Below are positions 1 to 11,773 of a stretch of DNA of 64,000 bases, piece by piece (position 1 is the stretch's first letter; the number at the start of each line of letters is the position of its first letter). Below the pieces are notes generated by a model that worked only from the letters and a program-made list of their open reading frames with translations, did no database searches and had not been told where the DNA came from. This stretch comes from Campanula takesimana (Eukaryota > Streptophyta > Magnoliopsida > Asterales > Campanulaceae). The stretch is taken from the NCBI GenBank assembly GCA_026119855.1, contig JAOWBW010001445.1, positions 1 to 64,000 on the forward strand, in the 5' to 3' direction. The translations under genes and the position numbers were made by a program.

Positions 1-173
1 GATCAAGACAATCATTGGGGAAATTTTGAGAAAGTTGATGAACATGCCCTTTGGGCCAATATGACCATTTGATGAGTAAAGATTTGAAACTTTACCATCA
101 AAATGGACTTATTATGCAAGATTAAACCTTTAGAAACAAATATGTACATAAAGATTGAATCTTTATGTCCCAT

Positions 174-733
174 TGTAAGTACCCCCCAATCTGAATTTGA
201 CCTACTTTAGGAGGAATTCTTGGTACCATTTAGGGATAAACCAATGGGTCAGGACCTCACTAGGATAAAACCTAATATTCCAAGGGACTGAATTGGAATT
301 AAACTTAGAAAAATCCAGAAGCTCGCCAAGTCGAGTCGTACAGATGGTTTGGGTACTTGAGGGTTGAGCCGTACGGCTATGTTGGGCACCCTCAGTCCCT
401 ATAAATTGAACCCCATGCTGATCATTTCAGGGGGGGGGGATATTGTTTAAATAGAGGAAACTCTGCAGAAATCGTGTCTGAGAGAGAAATCACCCTTATA
501 ATTGAGTGAAGGAAGGAAGGATAGACTATAACCTCCATAGGTGAGGTCCCCTTCCCCATCTTCTCTTCATCTCAACTCTATTTTTCTTTGTTAATCACAT
601 TACTTGTTCTTGTTTACATTCTTGTAAGACTTGTCCTTTTTAAGCAAATTTACATTCTTGCAAGACTTGTCCATTTCAAGCATACATATATTATATTACT
701 ACAAGACTTGTCCATTTCAAGCATATATATCTT

Positions 734-778
<45 letters not shown>

Positions 779-1794
779 GTGAACTAAACCATGAGCATGA
801 TTCAAGGTTCCCTTCATACTTTTGTGTGAAAGAGGTTCAAACCTAAGGATGATCATGTTTAATTATCTTTTTCTAAATAGATTAAAGATCTCTTTATCAA
901 GGTGAAATATCATGTCTTTATGTTGGTATTACACAAACTAGGCCATGATGATCATGTTAGGGGGATAAAGGCTCAATCTTTATCATCCCAACCTTGATAT
1001 AGGCAAAAATCCCTAAGATTGGGTCCATAAAGATTGGATCTTTATGTTGTTTTGTGTTTTCCTCAAGGTTAATCTTTCAAAAAAAAAGTCCATTTGATGG
1101 TAAAGTTCCAATATTACTCATCAAATGGCAATTTTGGCCCAAAGGGCATGTTCATCACCTTTTTTCAAATTTCCCCAATGATTGTCTTGGATCACCACAC
1201 CAAAACCTTTGTTTTTGGTGTCTAATTTGTGATCAATGACATAGGGACGATTAAATCCATGTTTTTGTTAAAGAAATAATTGAAAATGATCATCACAGTC
1301 TAGTTTCAGCAAGAAGCACTCTGTGTTGCTTGAAACTGGACAATTTTATGATAAACTGTCAAAAAAAAACCCCTGGAATGCTCTCTCCTAGACCGTACCC
1401 GGATACTATTGGCCAGGAGTGCATTTTCCATTCTCTTCCCTTTCTGACTGGAATGTTTGAAAAATAACCCTTTTCTGTTAAATAATTAACCAGTTTTGTT
1501 AAAATGTCAGTTTTTCTCCCATTTGAAACACATGAACACACACACACATGCCGTTTGTTAACTAACGTTATGGAGACTCGATCCTATCCGAGGCGACTTG
1601 GGTGACGTAAAACTCTTCCCAAGGCGTAACCTGACCTCCGAACTAATATAATCTCTAACCTTTCCATTTGTTGGGTTAAATAATTAACAAATGTGGCGAC
1701 TCCGTTATGTTTTGCGTGATAACCGTGTTTGTTTTTTTCGCCCTTCGAACGAAAACCCCTTCGTTTCTTCGTCACACGGGGCGGGATCCTTACA
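174..1794 (+). mobile_element. Solo LTR of the Tat-type family, nested in an older copy
   Basis: This 1,621-bp unit starts TGTAAGTACC and ends GGATCCTTACA, giving the inverted terminal pair TGTAAG/CTTACA. It is flanked by a perfect 5-bp target duplication CCCAT (169-173 and 1795-1799). Removing it restores the continuous sequence seen at 11425-11465. No internal domain or second LTR is present, so it is a solo LTR left by LTR-LTR recombination. It is the opposite orientation to its host LTR and includes a TA microsatellite. Confidence 0.9.
738..776. repeat. (TA)n microsatellite in the LTR
   Basis: An uninterrupted TA run of about 19 units. The related LTR at 10692-12251 has its own TA run at about 11723-11770, so the site is a length-variable feature of the family. 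Confidence 0.95.
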
Positions 1795-2567
1795 CCCATG
1801 CTTGGTGATTTTATGGCTAGGTCATGGTTGGGATGATAAAGATTGAAACTTTATCACCATCATCTGACTCTCATGGCCAAACAAGAACAAAATCAACATA
1901 AAACTTAACAAACCATGATCATCTTTAGGTTTTAACCCCACAATCATACACAAGGCATGAAGGGAACCTTGAATCACCTCATGATTTGGTTCTAATGTAC
2001 ATATATAATCATAATACATATATATATAACAATAATATATATATAGCTTGAGAAGACAAGACTTGTATAATATATATATATATATAGTGCTTGAAATGGA
2101 CAAGACTTGCAAGAATAATAAGAAATAACACAAAGTAACAAGTAATATAAACAATAACAAAAAGAGTTTGAGATGAAGAAGAAGATGGGGAGAAATAGGC
2201 TTCACCTATGATGGTTATGGCCTATCTTCCTCACTTTTCATTCAAATGTGTATCACTCACAGATTTTGCTCTCAAACTGGCAGAGTATCAACACACAAAA
2301 TGTTTTCTCCCCCCCTAAAATGATCAGCATGGGGTTCAATTTATAGGGACTGAGGGTGCCCAACATAGCCGTACGGCTCAACCCCTCAAGTACCCAAACC
2401 ATCCGTACGACTCGACTTGGCGAGCTTCTGGATTTTTTTAAGTTTATTCCCAGTTCAGTCCTGGAATATTAGGTTTATCCTAGTGAGGTCCCTGGCCCAT
2501 TGGTTTATCCCTAAATGGTACCAAGAATTCCTCTAAAGTAGGTCAAATTCAGATTGAGGTACTTACA

Positions 2568-3149
2568 GCGGCCGGTCTCACGCTGTGAGACGCCGCATAT
2601 GAGTTTTGTTCGAGAGAAAATGGGGTTGGGAATGGTTAGTGGGTAATTGTTGTGAGTATGACATATGAGGCTCACAAATAAAGAAGTATAAAATTTTTCC
2701 TTTTTAAGTTTTGAAGTTTAAAATGAGACACCAAAAATTTAAACTTTTGAAGTTTATAATGGGACGAAGGAATATACTATAATATTTTCACTACTTTAGG
2801 AGTTGTAACAGTTTGCTTTACTTATCTTTCCAAAAAAAATGTTATGTTATAAGTTTTTCTTTAAAAATATCTCATTAAAGATCTATCCACTCAAATAAGT
2901 ACAATTATTTCAATCAAAAATAATATTTAAAAATAAAATGTATTTTATGAAATTGTACTTGTGTCACTTGAATAAAACCATTTATTAATCCTTAAAGTAT
3001 TTATTTTCTATGGAAGTTTATATAATACTCCTTCATATCAAAATGTTATTCTTGTTTTTTTACTTTTCAAATATATTAAAGTCATATTATATTTTTTGAA
3101 TATTAAGTAATTTTGAAGTATTAATTTTAGAAATGAGACTAAAGTATTA
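2568..3149. other. Non-coding stretch, probably interior of a Helitron
   Basis: AT-rich DNA with no coding frame. It opens with a GC-rich palindromic patch (2568-2600) and ends in the Helitron 3' terminus at 3150-3176. The matching Helitron 5' end was not found and may lie beyond the LTR insertion. Confidence 0.4.
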
Positions 3150-3176
3150 CCGTGCGGAGCACGGGCTCTCTACTAG
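3150..3176 (+). mobile_element. Helitron 3' terminus
   Basis: A hairpin with stem CCGTGC/GCACGG and a GGA loop is followed eight bases later by CTAG and then a T, the classic plant Helitron 3' end. The second Helitron in the window (ending 8221) has the near-identical hairpin CCCGTGC-AGA-GCACGGG, so both belong to related families. Confidence 0.75.
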
Positions 3177-4263
3177 TTTTCAAAAAAATTACAACATAGT
3201 TTTACTTCTTCCTCCAACGTTTCCATATTGATGAAGCTTTAATTAAAGAGTCGGTCTTGTGAAAACGCGTTTTACACTAAGTTATAGAAAAACATGTTTT
3301 TCACAATTGTCTTCTCTAATATTATCATATGCCTGTTTTAATATTACAAAATGCTGTTCTAATTCTACACTTGTAAAACATTCAGCCGACACTTATAATC
3401 ATTCAAACATGCACTTTTAGTGGCAGTCTTAAAGACTGTTTGTCTTAGTATTAAGTGCTCTTGGATTATTGAAAAATATCTCTTCCATTGTCAACAAGTG
3501 TTTGGTGGGTTTTTTAAAATTTTCAAATAAGTGTTTGCCCTAGTGTTAAAAGGTGCCTCATGTAATATTTAAAAATGTCTTCTACAATGTAAAAAAGTAT
3601 GTGGTGATTTTTGGTAAGTGCCAAGCGAGTTTTCCTAAGTTCTAAAACAAGTGTATGTCCTAGTATTAAAAAGTGCCTTCTTAGTATTCCAAAATGCCTC
3701 CTACATTGTAAAAAAAAAAAAAAAGTGTCTGGTGAGTTTTTGTAAATTCCAGTTATTTGCAAAATGCCACGCGTCTTTTAATAATGTTTTGTTTATTTAC
3801 AAAAATGTCACTTTGCATATGAAAAACACGTTTTATACTAAGACGAGTGTAAAACCGTTTTCCTGATATTTCTTGTTATTAAGTCATCTTCTTCTAAAGG
3901 TCCATTCAATTGAAAGAACTTCATATGGTAAATCAAAATCAAATTCCAAATCAAACATTCTACGTGTTTCTATTCTCATCCATCTGTTGTAACTATACAA
4001 AATAGAATATAAATAAAATAAATACATGTAAGCATCCATTCACCATGAAGATATATTGAAAAAAATGAGAGTGAAAAATAAAAAAATGATATACTATGTC
4101 CGTCCCACTTTTAGTCACCAAAGTCAAACGAAAAATTGTCAATTTCATCACACTTTGAACAAGAATTTGCAGAAAAAAATTGATTGGTTTTTGGAAAAAC
4201 TAAAAATTATTAATGAGTATATTATTAATGTTGAATAAATAATTTTTTTTTTCTTAGGATGAT
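3177..4263. repeat. Non-coding DNA with imperfect ~115-bp tandem repeats
   Basis: From about 3420 to 3775 a unit of roughly 100-130 bp recurs three times. Each unit has a core like 'GTCCTAGTATTAAAAAGTGC', then a TACATTGTAAAAAAGTGT-like stretch, then a TGGTGAGTTTT-like stretch. The flanks (3240-3310 and 3820-3870) share the motif GTAAAAC...TTTTTCA with 38090-38190 and 52330-52520, so this is a dispersed repeat. No coding frame of interest was seen to 4263. Confidence 0.5.
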
Positions 4264-4272
4264 TAAATTTTT

Positions 4273-5835
4273 GAGGCTTTGACCAATAAGTCTCTGGGCC
4301 AAATAAAAACTACCAATAAGGACAAACATTTTGAAACCTACCAAAAAGTCCTTCAATTTTTTCTTGGACCAGAATACCCTTCGCATGAGCGCAAGAAAAA
4401 CCCCAGCCCCAGCCCCCCCACGTCCTGTGCTCCCTCTCTTTCTCTCTTCCAGTCTTACTGTTTCTCACTCTTTCTTTCTTTTTTTTTCCACCTAAAATTT
4501 TAAAATGACATATCTCAAAATCTATAAACTGAAAAAATGATCTGAAACCATTGTTTTAATCGTGTCGACAATACGAATCAAACAAGTACACTCAACACAT
4601 AATTCAAATTTTATAAATAAAAAAATTATTTTTCACTTGTAAAAATTTGAAAAAAAAAATCATTTTTAATTTCTCAATTAATTTCACAATTTAAAAAAAA
4701 TAAATTTTTTCATTTTTCAATTGTAAAATCATTTTTCAACTGATTTCTCAATTGTGTGATTTCACAGTTGTGTCATTTTTTTCATTTTCATTTTTAAAAA
4801 CTGATAAATTCATCTCTCAATTTTTCACAATCATTATAATAACTGAGACATGCATTTCACAGTTGTTCACACATGATTTTGAATATAATAACTGAGACAT
4901 TCATTTAAGAGTTATTCATAATTGAATAAAAATTGATAAAATCACCTATCATTTTTCCCAATTGATGACTCAATTTATCGGTTTAAACTATATAATAAAT
5001 GAGACATTCATTTTCTCAGTTATTCACATATGAATTTGAGTACAAGAACTGGTACATTCATTTCTCAGTTATCAATTTTTCTCTACTGTTAATATAATAA
5101 TAAATGAGATATTCATTTCTCAGTTATTCACACACGAGTTTAATATAAGAACCCGTAAATTTATTTCTCAGTTGTTAACACATGAGTTGAGTGTAACAAC
5201 TAAGAATTCATCGCACATTTTTTTTACAAATGATACTCATTTTCAGAACTATGTGTTGTCAAATGCTCTTTAAAAACAATTGTGAAATAAATTTATCTCA
5301 TTGTTTTTTATTAAAAATGAGTAATTGTCCAATTGTGAAGAATTAATACTCCTAACCCCCCCCCCCAAAAAAAAGAAGAGAAAGACAACAACAAATATGA
5401 GGTTGTAGTGTTAAATATATAATAGTCTACTAATGGAACAAGCAAGAAGCTTGGCATAGTGGTTAGGAGTCTTAGCCAAAACCAAGAGGTCTTGGGTTCA
5501 AACCCTCCCAAGAGCAAATAATTTTTATTTATAATACTTGGGGTTGCTTATGGTTGCTGCGGCGTCGGGCGGTGTTGGTGGCCGGCGGTCGGTGGCGGAT
5601 GGTGGTCAGCGGCGGCGGGCGGTGGTGGTCAAATGTAAAGGTGGCAGTCAAAATGGTCAAAGGTTAGAGGTGTTGGAGGATTTAATTAGGCTGTGGGTAT
5701 TTTTGCCATTTAAAAGGTAAGAGGGATTTATTGGTAAAATTGATTTAAACCTAAGGACCCTATGGTAGAATTTGAAATGTTGTGTTTTTATTGGTAAATA
5801 CCACATTCCCCCAAGGACTTATTGGTAAAAATCCC
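4273..5835. mobile_element. Non-autonomous Mutator-like element (1.56 kb)
   Basis: The ends are imperfect inverted repeats of about 90 bp: left starts GAGGCTTTGACCAATAAGTC, right end on the minus strand reads GGGATTTTTACCAATAAGTC. They are flanked by a perfect 9-bp duplication TAAATTTTT (4264-4272 and 5836-5844), the size typical of Mutator transposition. The interior has dispersed copies of an ACTGAGACATTCATTTCTCAG-like unit (4840-5200), a tRNA-derived stretch (5448-5530), and a short GC-rich patch (5555-5640) that could be captured host DNA. There is no transposase. Confidence 0.8.
5448..5530 (+). mobile_element. tRNA-derived SINE head or tRNA pseudogene
   Basis: An A-box-like TGGCATAGTGGTTAGGAGTC is followed about 30 bp later by a B-box-like GGTTCAAACCC inside a short inverted repeat (CTTGGG...CCCAAG). 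The spacing fits an RNA polymerase III promoter. No complete cloverleaf or discriminator end is visible, so it is read as a SINE fragment rather than a working tRNA. It lies inside the Mutator-like element 4273-5835. Confidence 0.5.
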
Positions 5836-5890
5836 TAAATTTTTTTGGCAGTTTTTAGTCAAAGTATAATTAAGTTGACAATTTTTGCAT

Positions 5891-6793
5891 TTGCATTTAT
5901 AATCACCCAACTATTGGCCATGAGTGGTTTTGATCACCCAACTACTCCCTCCGTCCCAGCTCACTTGAGACTTTTTGACCAAAACTGGTCAACTTAAGGT
6001 CGGTTTGACCAACACTTTATAGAAATATTTATGTTCCAAAAAACTTTTTAAAAATGTTATTGAGAGGATTTTTAATGGTGGTCATTTTACATTTTTTTAA
6101 TTTTTGTTCGGATCATAAATATTTCTATAAAGTGTTGGTCAAAGAACCGACCTTAAGTTGACCAGTTTTGGTCAAAAAGTCTTAAGTGAGCTGGGACGGA
6201 AGGAGTATTTGTTTTGCATTTAATGGCCTGAACTATTTTTTTAGTGCTTCCGTGATCACTGGGACAAACTTCATCTAAAAAATTTCGTTACTCACCCTTT
6301 GCTTATCCCTGTGCCAATTTTTTGAGGGTAAAATAGGAATACCAGCTTTTTCATCAACTCGCTTTAGTCATCCTCTTAATCAGTTACATCGTGTATCAAA
6401 ATAAAAATAAAAATAGTCATAGATTAAAATTGAATTATATTTTAAGGATTGAAAAAAACTTAATTTTATATTTTCTAATTTAATTTATGATTTTAAAATA
6501 ATATTTAATTGTTTTTTCTTGAAAGGTAAAATAATATTTACTTAAAAATTATACTAATATTTGATATAAGTACCTTTTATACTAATATTTGATATAAACC
6601 TAGTATTCCTATTTTACCCTTAAAAAAAGGGCACATGGATAAGCAAATGGTGAGTTAACGAATTTTTTTGGATGGAGTTAGTCCCAGTGATCATGGAAGC
6701 ACAAAAAAAATAGTTCAGTCTATTAAACGCAAAAAATATTAGTTGGGTGATCAAAACTACTCATGGGCAATAGTTGGGTGATCATAAATGCAA
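5891..6793. mobile_element. Foldback element with inverted repeats over 200 bp
   Basis: The left arm (5891-6345) and right arm (6600-6793) are inverted copies sharing, in order, an ATCACCCAACTATTG block, a GTTTTGATCACCCAACTA block, a TGATCACTGGGAC block and a GGGTAAAATAGGAATAC block. The left arm is interrupted by a Stowaway MITE (5945-6205). The termini are near TTGCATTTAT. Flanking nine-base stretches agree only in part, so the superfamily is left open; long arms suggest a Mutator-like element. Confidence 0.65.
5945..6205. mobile_element. Stowaway-type MITE
   Basis: Starts CTCCCTCCGTCCCAGCTCAC and ends in its inverted counterpart (CTGGGACGGAAGGAG). A TA duplication flanks it (5943-5944, 6206-6207). 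The two halves form a near-perfect hairpin of 261 bp. These features define Tc1/mariner-derived Stowaway MITEs. Confidence 0.9.
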
Positions 6794-6954
6794 TTTTTCC
6801 TAATGAAAAATATCCCCCCTCAAATCTATATATATATATATTAAAGTTGGTGAAGAGAGATGTGGTGATGCCACGTGGACAAATCATGGAAGAATCTTGC
6901 ATTTCGTGATGCCACATCATCACTATCCTAAAAGTGTGTGGCTTTTGATATTCT

Positions 6955-8160
6955 CATTATTAGCTAATACTATTAGCTCATAATAATAGTTATAATATGA
7001 GTTAACTATTACTATTAATAGTAATAGTTAACTATAATAGTTACTATACAAGTTAACTATTACTATTAATAGTAATAGTTAACAATAATAGTTACTATAC
7101 AAGTTAACTATTACTATTAATAGTATTACTTAACTATAATAGTTAATATACAAGTTAACTATTACTATTAATAGTATTACTTAACTATAATAGTTACTAT
7201 ACAAGTTAACTATTACTATTAATAGTAAGTTAACTATTACTATTAATAGTATTAGTTAACTATAATAGTTACTATACAAGTTAACTATTACTAAGTTAAC
7301 TATTACTATTAATAGTATTAGTTAACTATTATAGTTACTATATTAGTTAACTATTACTATTAAAAGTATTAGTTAACTATAATAGTTACTATATTAGTTA
7401 ACTATTATTATTAATAGTATTAGTTAACTATTACTATTAATAGTATTAGTTAACTATAATAGTTACTTTATAAGTTATTTTTTACTATTAATAGTATTAG
7501 TTAACTATAATAGGCTATACTCCCTCCGTTCCAAGTAAATTGCAACATGTTGACTTTTTTAGGTCAATAAAAATGAACTTTGACCAACCATTGGTGACGA
7601 TTAATGATCACAATGAAATTCTAAAAATTGTTATTGATAAATTACTTAATAATTTATCAACTACAAATTTTATAATTTTACTTGAATAATTAGATCGTCA
7701 CCAATGGTTGGTCAAAGTTCATTTTTGTTGACAAAAAAAAGTGAACATGTTGTAACTTACTCGAAACAGAGGGAGAATACATTAACTATTACTATTATTA
7801 GTATTGGTTAATTATAATTGTTATTATATAAGTAAGTTATTAATTTTTAATATTAACTACAGTAATTATAATCGATACTATATCTATTAACTATTACTAT
7901 TAATAGTATTAGTTTATTATAATTATCATAATAGTTACTATATCAATTAACTTTTACTATTAATAATATTATTTTATTATAATATTTATATTAATAATTA
8001 TTATTATATAGATTATCATTGCTATTAATATATATATTAACTATTACTATCAATAGTATTAATTAATTATAATAGTTATTATAATAATAGTAATCATATA
8101 GATTAATTTTTTTTATTAATAGTATTAGTTAAAATGATGATTACTATATTAGTTAACTAT
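6955..8160. repeat. 51-bp palindromic minisatellite inside the Helitron
   Basis: The unit contains two GTTAAC palindromes and an ACTATTAATAGT palindrome, so each copy can fold on itself. Copies are regular from 6990 to 7510 and degenerate from 7780 to 8160, on either side of the inserted MITE. Nearly all bases are A or T. Confidence 0.85.
7520..7777. mobile_element. Stowaway-type MITE inside the minisatellite
   Basis: Starts CTCCCTCCGTTCCAAGTAAA after a TA and ends with the inverted counterpart near GAAACAGAGGGAG. Inner arms (TTGACCAACCATTGGTGACGA and its complement) also pair. The right boundary is uncertain by two bases. The same inner-arm sequence recurs in the MITE at 36683-36948, so they are the same subfamily. 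Confidence 0.85.
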
Positions 8161-8221
8161 AGTTAAAATATTTTTAAGGCGTAGTATTGGTTTCCCGTGC
8201 AGAGCACGGGTTACCCGCTAG

Positions 8222-8456
8222 TAAAGGATTATGTTTACATCATCAACGCCACATATCAGGAAGCTGATACACTTACACTCAGTGTATAGAATTTTTCTAT
8301 ACACCACAAATGTAAGCATGACACGTGACAGATTCTTAAATACATAAGGAGTGAATTTTGAGGGGGGATGGTTTTCGGATTAGGAGGGAAAATCTAAAGT
8401 TAGGAAGGAAACTACTTGGATAATGAAGAGTCATCTTGGATAATTAAAAGAGATTA
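8222..8456. other. Spacer without recognisable features
   Basis: About 235 bp between the Helitron and the next Mutator-like element. A short inverted pair around 8283-8310 (TGTATAGAA/TTCTATACA) is the only structure seen. Confidence 0.5.
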
Positions 8457-8685
8457 GTGAAAAATACCGAAAACCCCCTTAAAAAAACTTTCATATCCAA
8501 AAGATCCACAATCTTTTTCTTCAATCTAAAAAGTCCTATATTTATATTATCAATACCAAAAAGTCCAAACGTTAACTATTTAACTAACGCCGTTAAGATT
8601 GAACATTCATAATATTAAAATCTTAACTTTTTTTTCATTTAATGACATGTTAGGAATATAAAAAAAATTACAACGCAAAATAACT

Positions 8686-8763
<78 letters not shown>

Positions 8764-9196
8764 GTTATACCAACAAAAAAAATTATCATTATTATTTAAT
8801 TACCTAATATTTAATAATAAAAATATTACATTCATTGTTATTACTTTTATTATTAACTTTATTATTTAAAAAAATAATAAACAAAAATAGTAATACTAAT
8901 TAAATATATTTGCTGTTGTGATAACTATTATTATTGTTATTATATCTAAGAATATTACAATTAAATTATTTTGCATTGCAAAAAGCTTTTGTATTTGTAA
9001 TACGTCATTAATTGAAAGGAAAGTATATTTTTAATTAATATGAATGATCAAACCTAATCGTGTTAGTTAATTCTTTAATGTTTGTGTTTTTTGGTATCGA
9101 TAATTTAATTTTAGGACCTTATATATTGAAAAAAAAATATTTTGTGGGGTTTTTGGATATGAAAACTTTTTAAAAGGGTTTTATGATATTTTTCCC
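8457..9196. mobile_element. Non-autonomous Mutator-like element (740 bp)
   Basis: Left end GTGAAAAATACCGAAAACCC and right end (minus strand) GGGAAAAATATCATAAAACC begin inverted repeats of about 140 bp that share TTTTCATATCCAAAA and ATCAATACCAAAAA blocks. Flanking nine-base sequences AAGAGATTA (8448-8456) and AAGATATTA (9197-9205) agree at eight positions, as expected for an aged target duplication. The interior is an AAT microsatellite and AT-rich DNA; there is no transposase. Confidence 0.75.
8691..8762. repeat. (AAT)24 microsatellite
   Basis: A perfect run of about 24 AAT triplets inside the Mutator-like element at 8457-9196. A minus-strand reading frame of poly-isoleucine across it is an artefact of the repeat. 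Confidence 0.98.
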
Positions 9197-9520
9197 AAGA
9201 TATTAAATTTAAAACGGATGGGCTGTTTAAGCCCAAAAAATAGACTCATTGATTGCCACCTCATAAAAAATCAGTCTTTTCATTGATTATCTGCATAGTT
9301 TCTTATAGCCCCTTATATTATTAAGTGATTTATATTGAAAACCCTTACACTTCTACTCTTAACTTTTTAGTTTCTTTTTTGTTTTAAAAAATTAAAAAAA
9401 ATTAATTTCTTTTTATTTTAATCTCATATTAACACTAAAAAATAAATATGAAACAAGTAAATAAAAAACAAAAATCCAATTAATTGATGTCTGTCGCCCT
9501 CTAACTCATACTCACGTATT

Positions 9521-9680
9521 GCTCTAGGGGCACAAAATAAGGACACAAAGTTTTGCTCACAAAATGAGGTGTCGATATTTTATTGGTTGCATCGATAATA
9601 GACCCGCCACTCTAATTAAAAACACCAATAAAATCATTACACCTAGGATTTTGTGAATTTTTTGTGCCCCTAGTATTATT
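9521..9680. mobile_element. ~160-bp MITE of the GGGGCACAAAA family, copy A
   Basis: Ends are the inverted pair CTAGGGGCACAAAA / TTTTTTGTGCCCCTAG. The interior shares TATTTTATTGGTTGCATCGAT and ACCAATAAAAT with copies at 33450-33629 and 37891-38068, and with a decayed copy near 32920-33055. The target duplication could not be fixed, so the superfamily is open. Confidence 0.7.
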
Positions 9681-10691
9681 CCTTCTCATATAATTGACTT
9701 TTGCTTGTTTTCCAGAAAAGTACTCCCTCCGTCTCAATTTAAACTTTAAAAAAATTGGGTTCAAGAATTAAGAAACATGTGATATGTTGTGAGTGTTGAT
9801 AGTTTAGTAGGAGAGAGAAAAGAGGTGGACTGCTGTGCGACGGTCGCACGCCATGCGACGGTCGCACGCCGTGCGACCGTTTCCGCCAAATTCCTTTTTT
9901 TTCCCTGCCATTTTTTGCTTGCCAGCAAAAGTAACACTTTTTATAAGAAAATATAACAATTTTTTCTCATATGTAAACACTTTTTTTTTTCAAAAATTTA
10001 CCACAATTTTGCTAAAAATAAATTAAAGATAACATAAGATTGACAACTAAACTAATGTAACATTTTATAATAAATGAATGTAACTTTTTTTTTATCAATT
10101 GAACACTTTTCTAGGGTTTTACGTTCAATTGAAATGCAAAACCGATTATATACATGATTTTTTACTCTTTTTTTTTTTTTTAAAATGTAACATTTAACCT
10201 ATAAACTGTTACATTCATCTATATAACAAATTACAATCATATATGCACTGTGTTACATTTAATTATTACTTTTTCTAATCACAAAACTTATTTATATTAT
10301 TTGCGAAACTGATGTTACATCTTACAATAAAAGTGTTACTTTTTTAAAACCAAACTGTTACTTTCTTCATAAGAAAATGTTACATTTTATTATGACGAGC
10401 AGCTCACTTGTTTTGTATGTTAAAAAATATTTTTTTTTTACAAAAAATAAACCATATCATGACCTATGTAGTTTTATTCGTCTCGTCGAGACGAACACAA
10501 CGGTATTTTTTTTAAAAAAATTCCGACTTAAAAATCTTAAGATATAGCATTTTAAAGTTATTGGAGTTTTTTTTTTTTTTTTTTAAGGATGACACGTGTC
10601 GCGATCTGGGAAGTGGGAGGGCTGGATCCGGCGGTCGGCTGTAGCGGAGCAAGTGGATGCGGGAAGCAGCGGAACAAAAACCCATGGAGTG
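9681..10691. other. Non-coding DNA: orphan Stowaway end, palindromic repeat, TGTTACATTT-rich tract
   Basis: A lone Stowaway-like end (CTCCCTCCGTCTCAATTTAA) lies at 9722 with no partner. At 9834-9880 a 16-bp unit GCGACGGTCGCACGCC repeats about 2.5 times. From 9920 to 10400 the word TGTTACATT or its complement AATGTAACA recurs many times at irregular spacing. A poly-T run ends near 10584. No gene was seen. Confidence 0.5.
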
Positions 10692-11720
10692 GCTGTAAGG
10701 ATCCCGCCCCGTGACGAAGGAAACGAAGGGTTTTCATTTCGAAGGGCGAAAAACCAAACACGGTTATCACGCAAAACATAACGGAGTCGCCACATTTGTT
10801 AATTATTTAACCCAACAAATGGAAAGGTTAGAGATTCTATTAGTTCGGAGGTCAGGTTACGCCTTGGGAAGAGTTTTACGTCACCCAAGTAGCCTCGGAT
10901 AGGACCGAGTCTCCCTAACGTTAGTTAACAAAAGTGCATGTGTGTGTGTGTGTGTTTCAAAAATGGGAGAAACTGACATTTTAACAAAACTGGTTAATTA
11001 TTTAACAGAAAAGGGTTATTTTGCAAACATTTCAGTCAGAAAGGGAAGAAACTGGAAAATGCACTCCCTGGACAAAGTAGCCGTACGGCTAGGGAGAGTA
11101 TTCCAGGGGTTTTTGACAGTTTATCAGAAAACTATCCAGTTTTAGGCAAAACAGAGTGTTCTTGCTGAAACTGGACTGTGATGATCATTTTCAGTTATTT
11201 TCTTCAACAAAAACATGGATTTAATCATCCTATGTTATTGATCACAAATTAGACACCAAAAACAAAGGTTTTGGGTGTGATCAAGACAATCATTGGGGAA
11301 ATTTTGAGAAAGTTGATGAACATGCCCTTTGGGCCAAAATGACCATTTGATGAGTAAAGATTGAAACTTTACCATCAAAATGGACTTATTATGCAAGATT
11401 AAACCTTTAGAAACAAAGATGTAACATAAAGATTGAATCTTTATGTCCCATGCTTGGTGATTTTATGGCTAGGTCATGGTTGGGATGATAAAGATTGAAA
11501 CTTTATCACCCAATCATGACTCTCATGGCCAAACAAGAACAAAATCAACATAAAACTAAGCAAACCATGATCATCTTTAGGTTTTACCCCACAATCATAC
11601 ACAAGGCATGAAGGGAACCTTGAATCACCTCATGATTTGGTTCCAATGTACATATATATTCATAATACATATATATATAACAATAATATATATATAGCTT
11701 GAGAAGACAAGACTTGTATA

Positions 11721-11773
<53 letters not shown>

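Larger units (their letters stand above)
1..2567 (-). mobile_element. Older Tat-type LTR, cut by the window edge and split by a younger LTR
   Basis: Bases 1-173 and 1795-2567 together match the LTR at 10692-12251 in the same minus orientation; the left end lies outside the window. On the minus strand it starts TGTAAGTACC at 2567 and carries a TATA-like TATAAATTGAA stretch. A related LTR of opposite orientation sits inside it (174-1794). No internal region follows 2567, so this is a solo LTR or the end of an element outside the window. Assignment to the Ty3/gypsy Tat lineage is inferred from the linked element at 10692-30711. Confidence 0.8.
6825..8221 (+). mobile_element. Non-autonomous Helitron (1.4 kb) filled with a minisatellite
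   Basis: Starts TCTATATATATATATATTAA at an A and ends hairpin CCCGTGC-AGA-GCACGGG, seven bases, then CTAG before a T, so insertion was between A and T. The first ~110 bp include GATGCCACGTGGAC, a motif I associate with plant Helitron 5' regions. There is no Rep/helicase gene. Most of the interior is a 51-bp tandem repeat, itself holding a Stowaway MITE (7520-7777). Confidence 0.8.

Noticed and set aside
5448..5530. Intact tRNA gene
   Set aside because: A- and B-box-like sequences are present but no full cloverleaf can be drawn, so it is listed as SINE-derived.
8607..8789. Minus-strand frame with poly-isoleucine
   Set aside because: Translation of the AAT microsatellite; not a gene.
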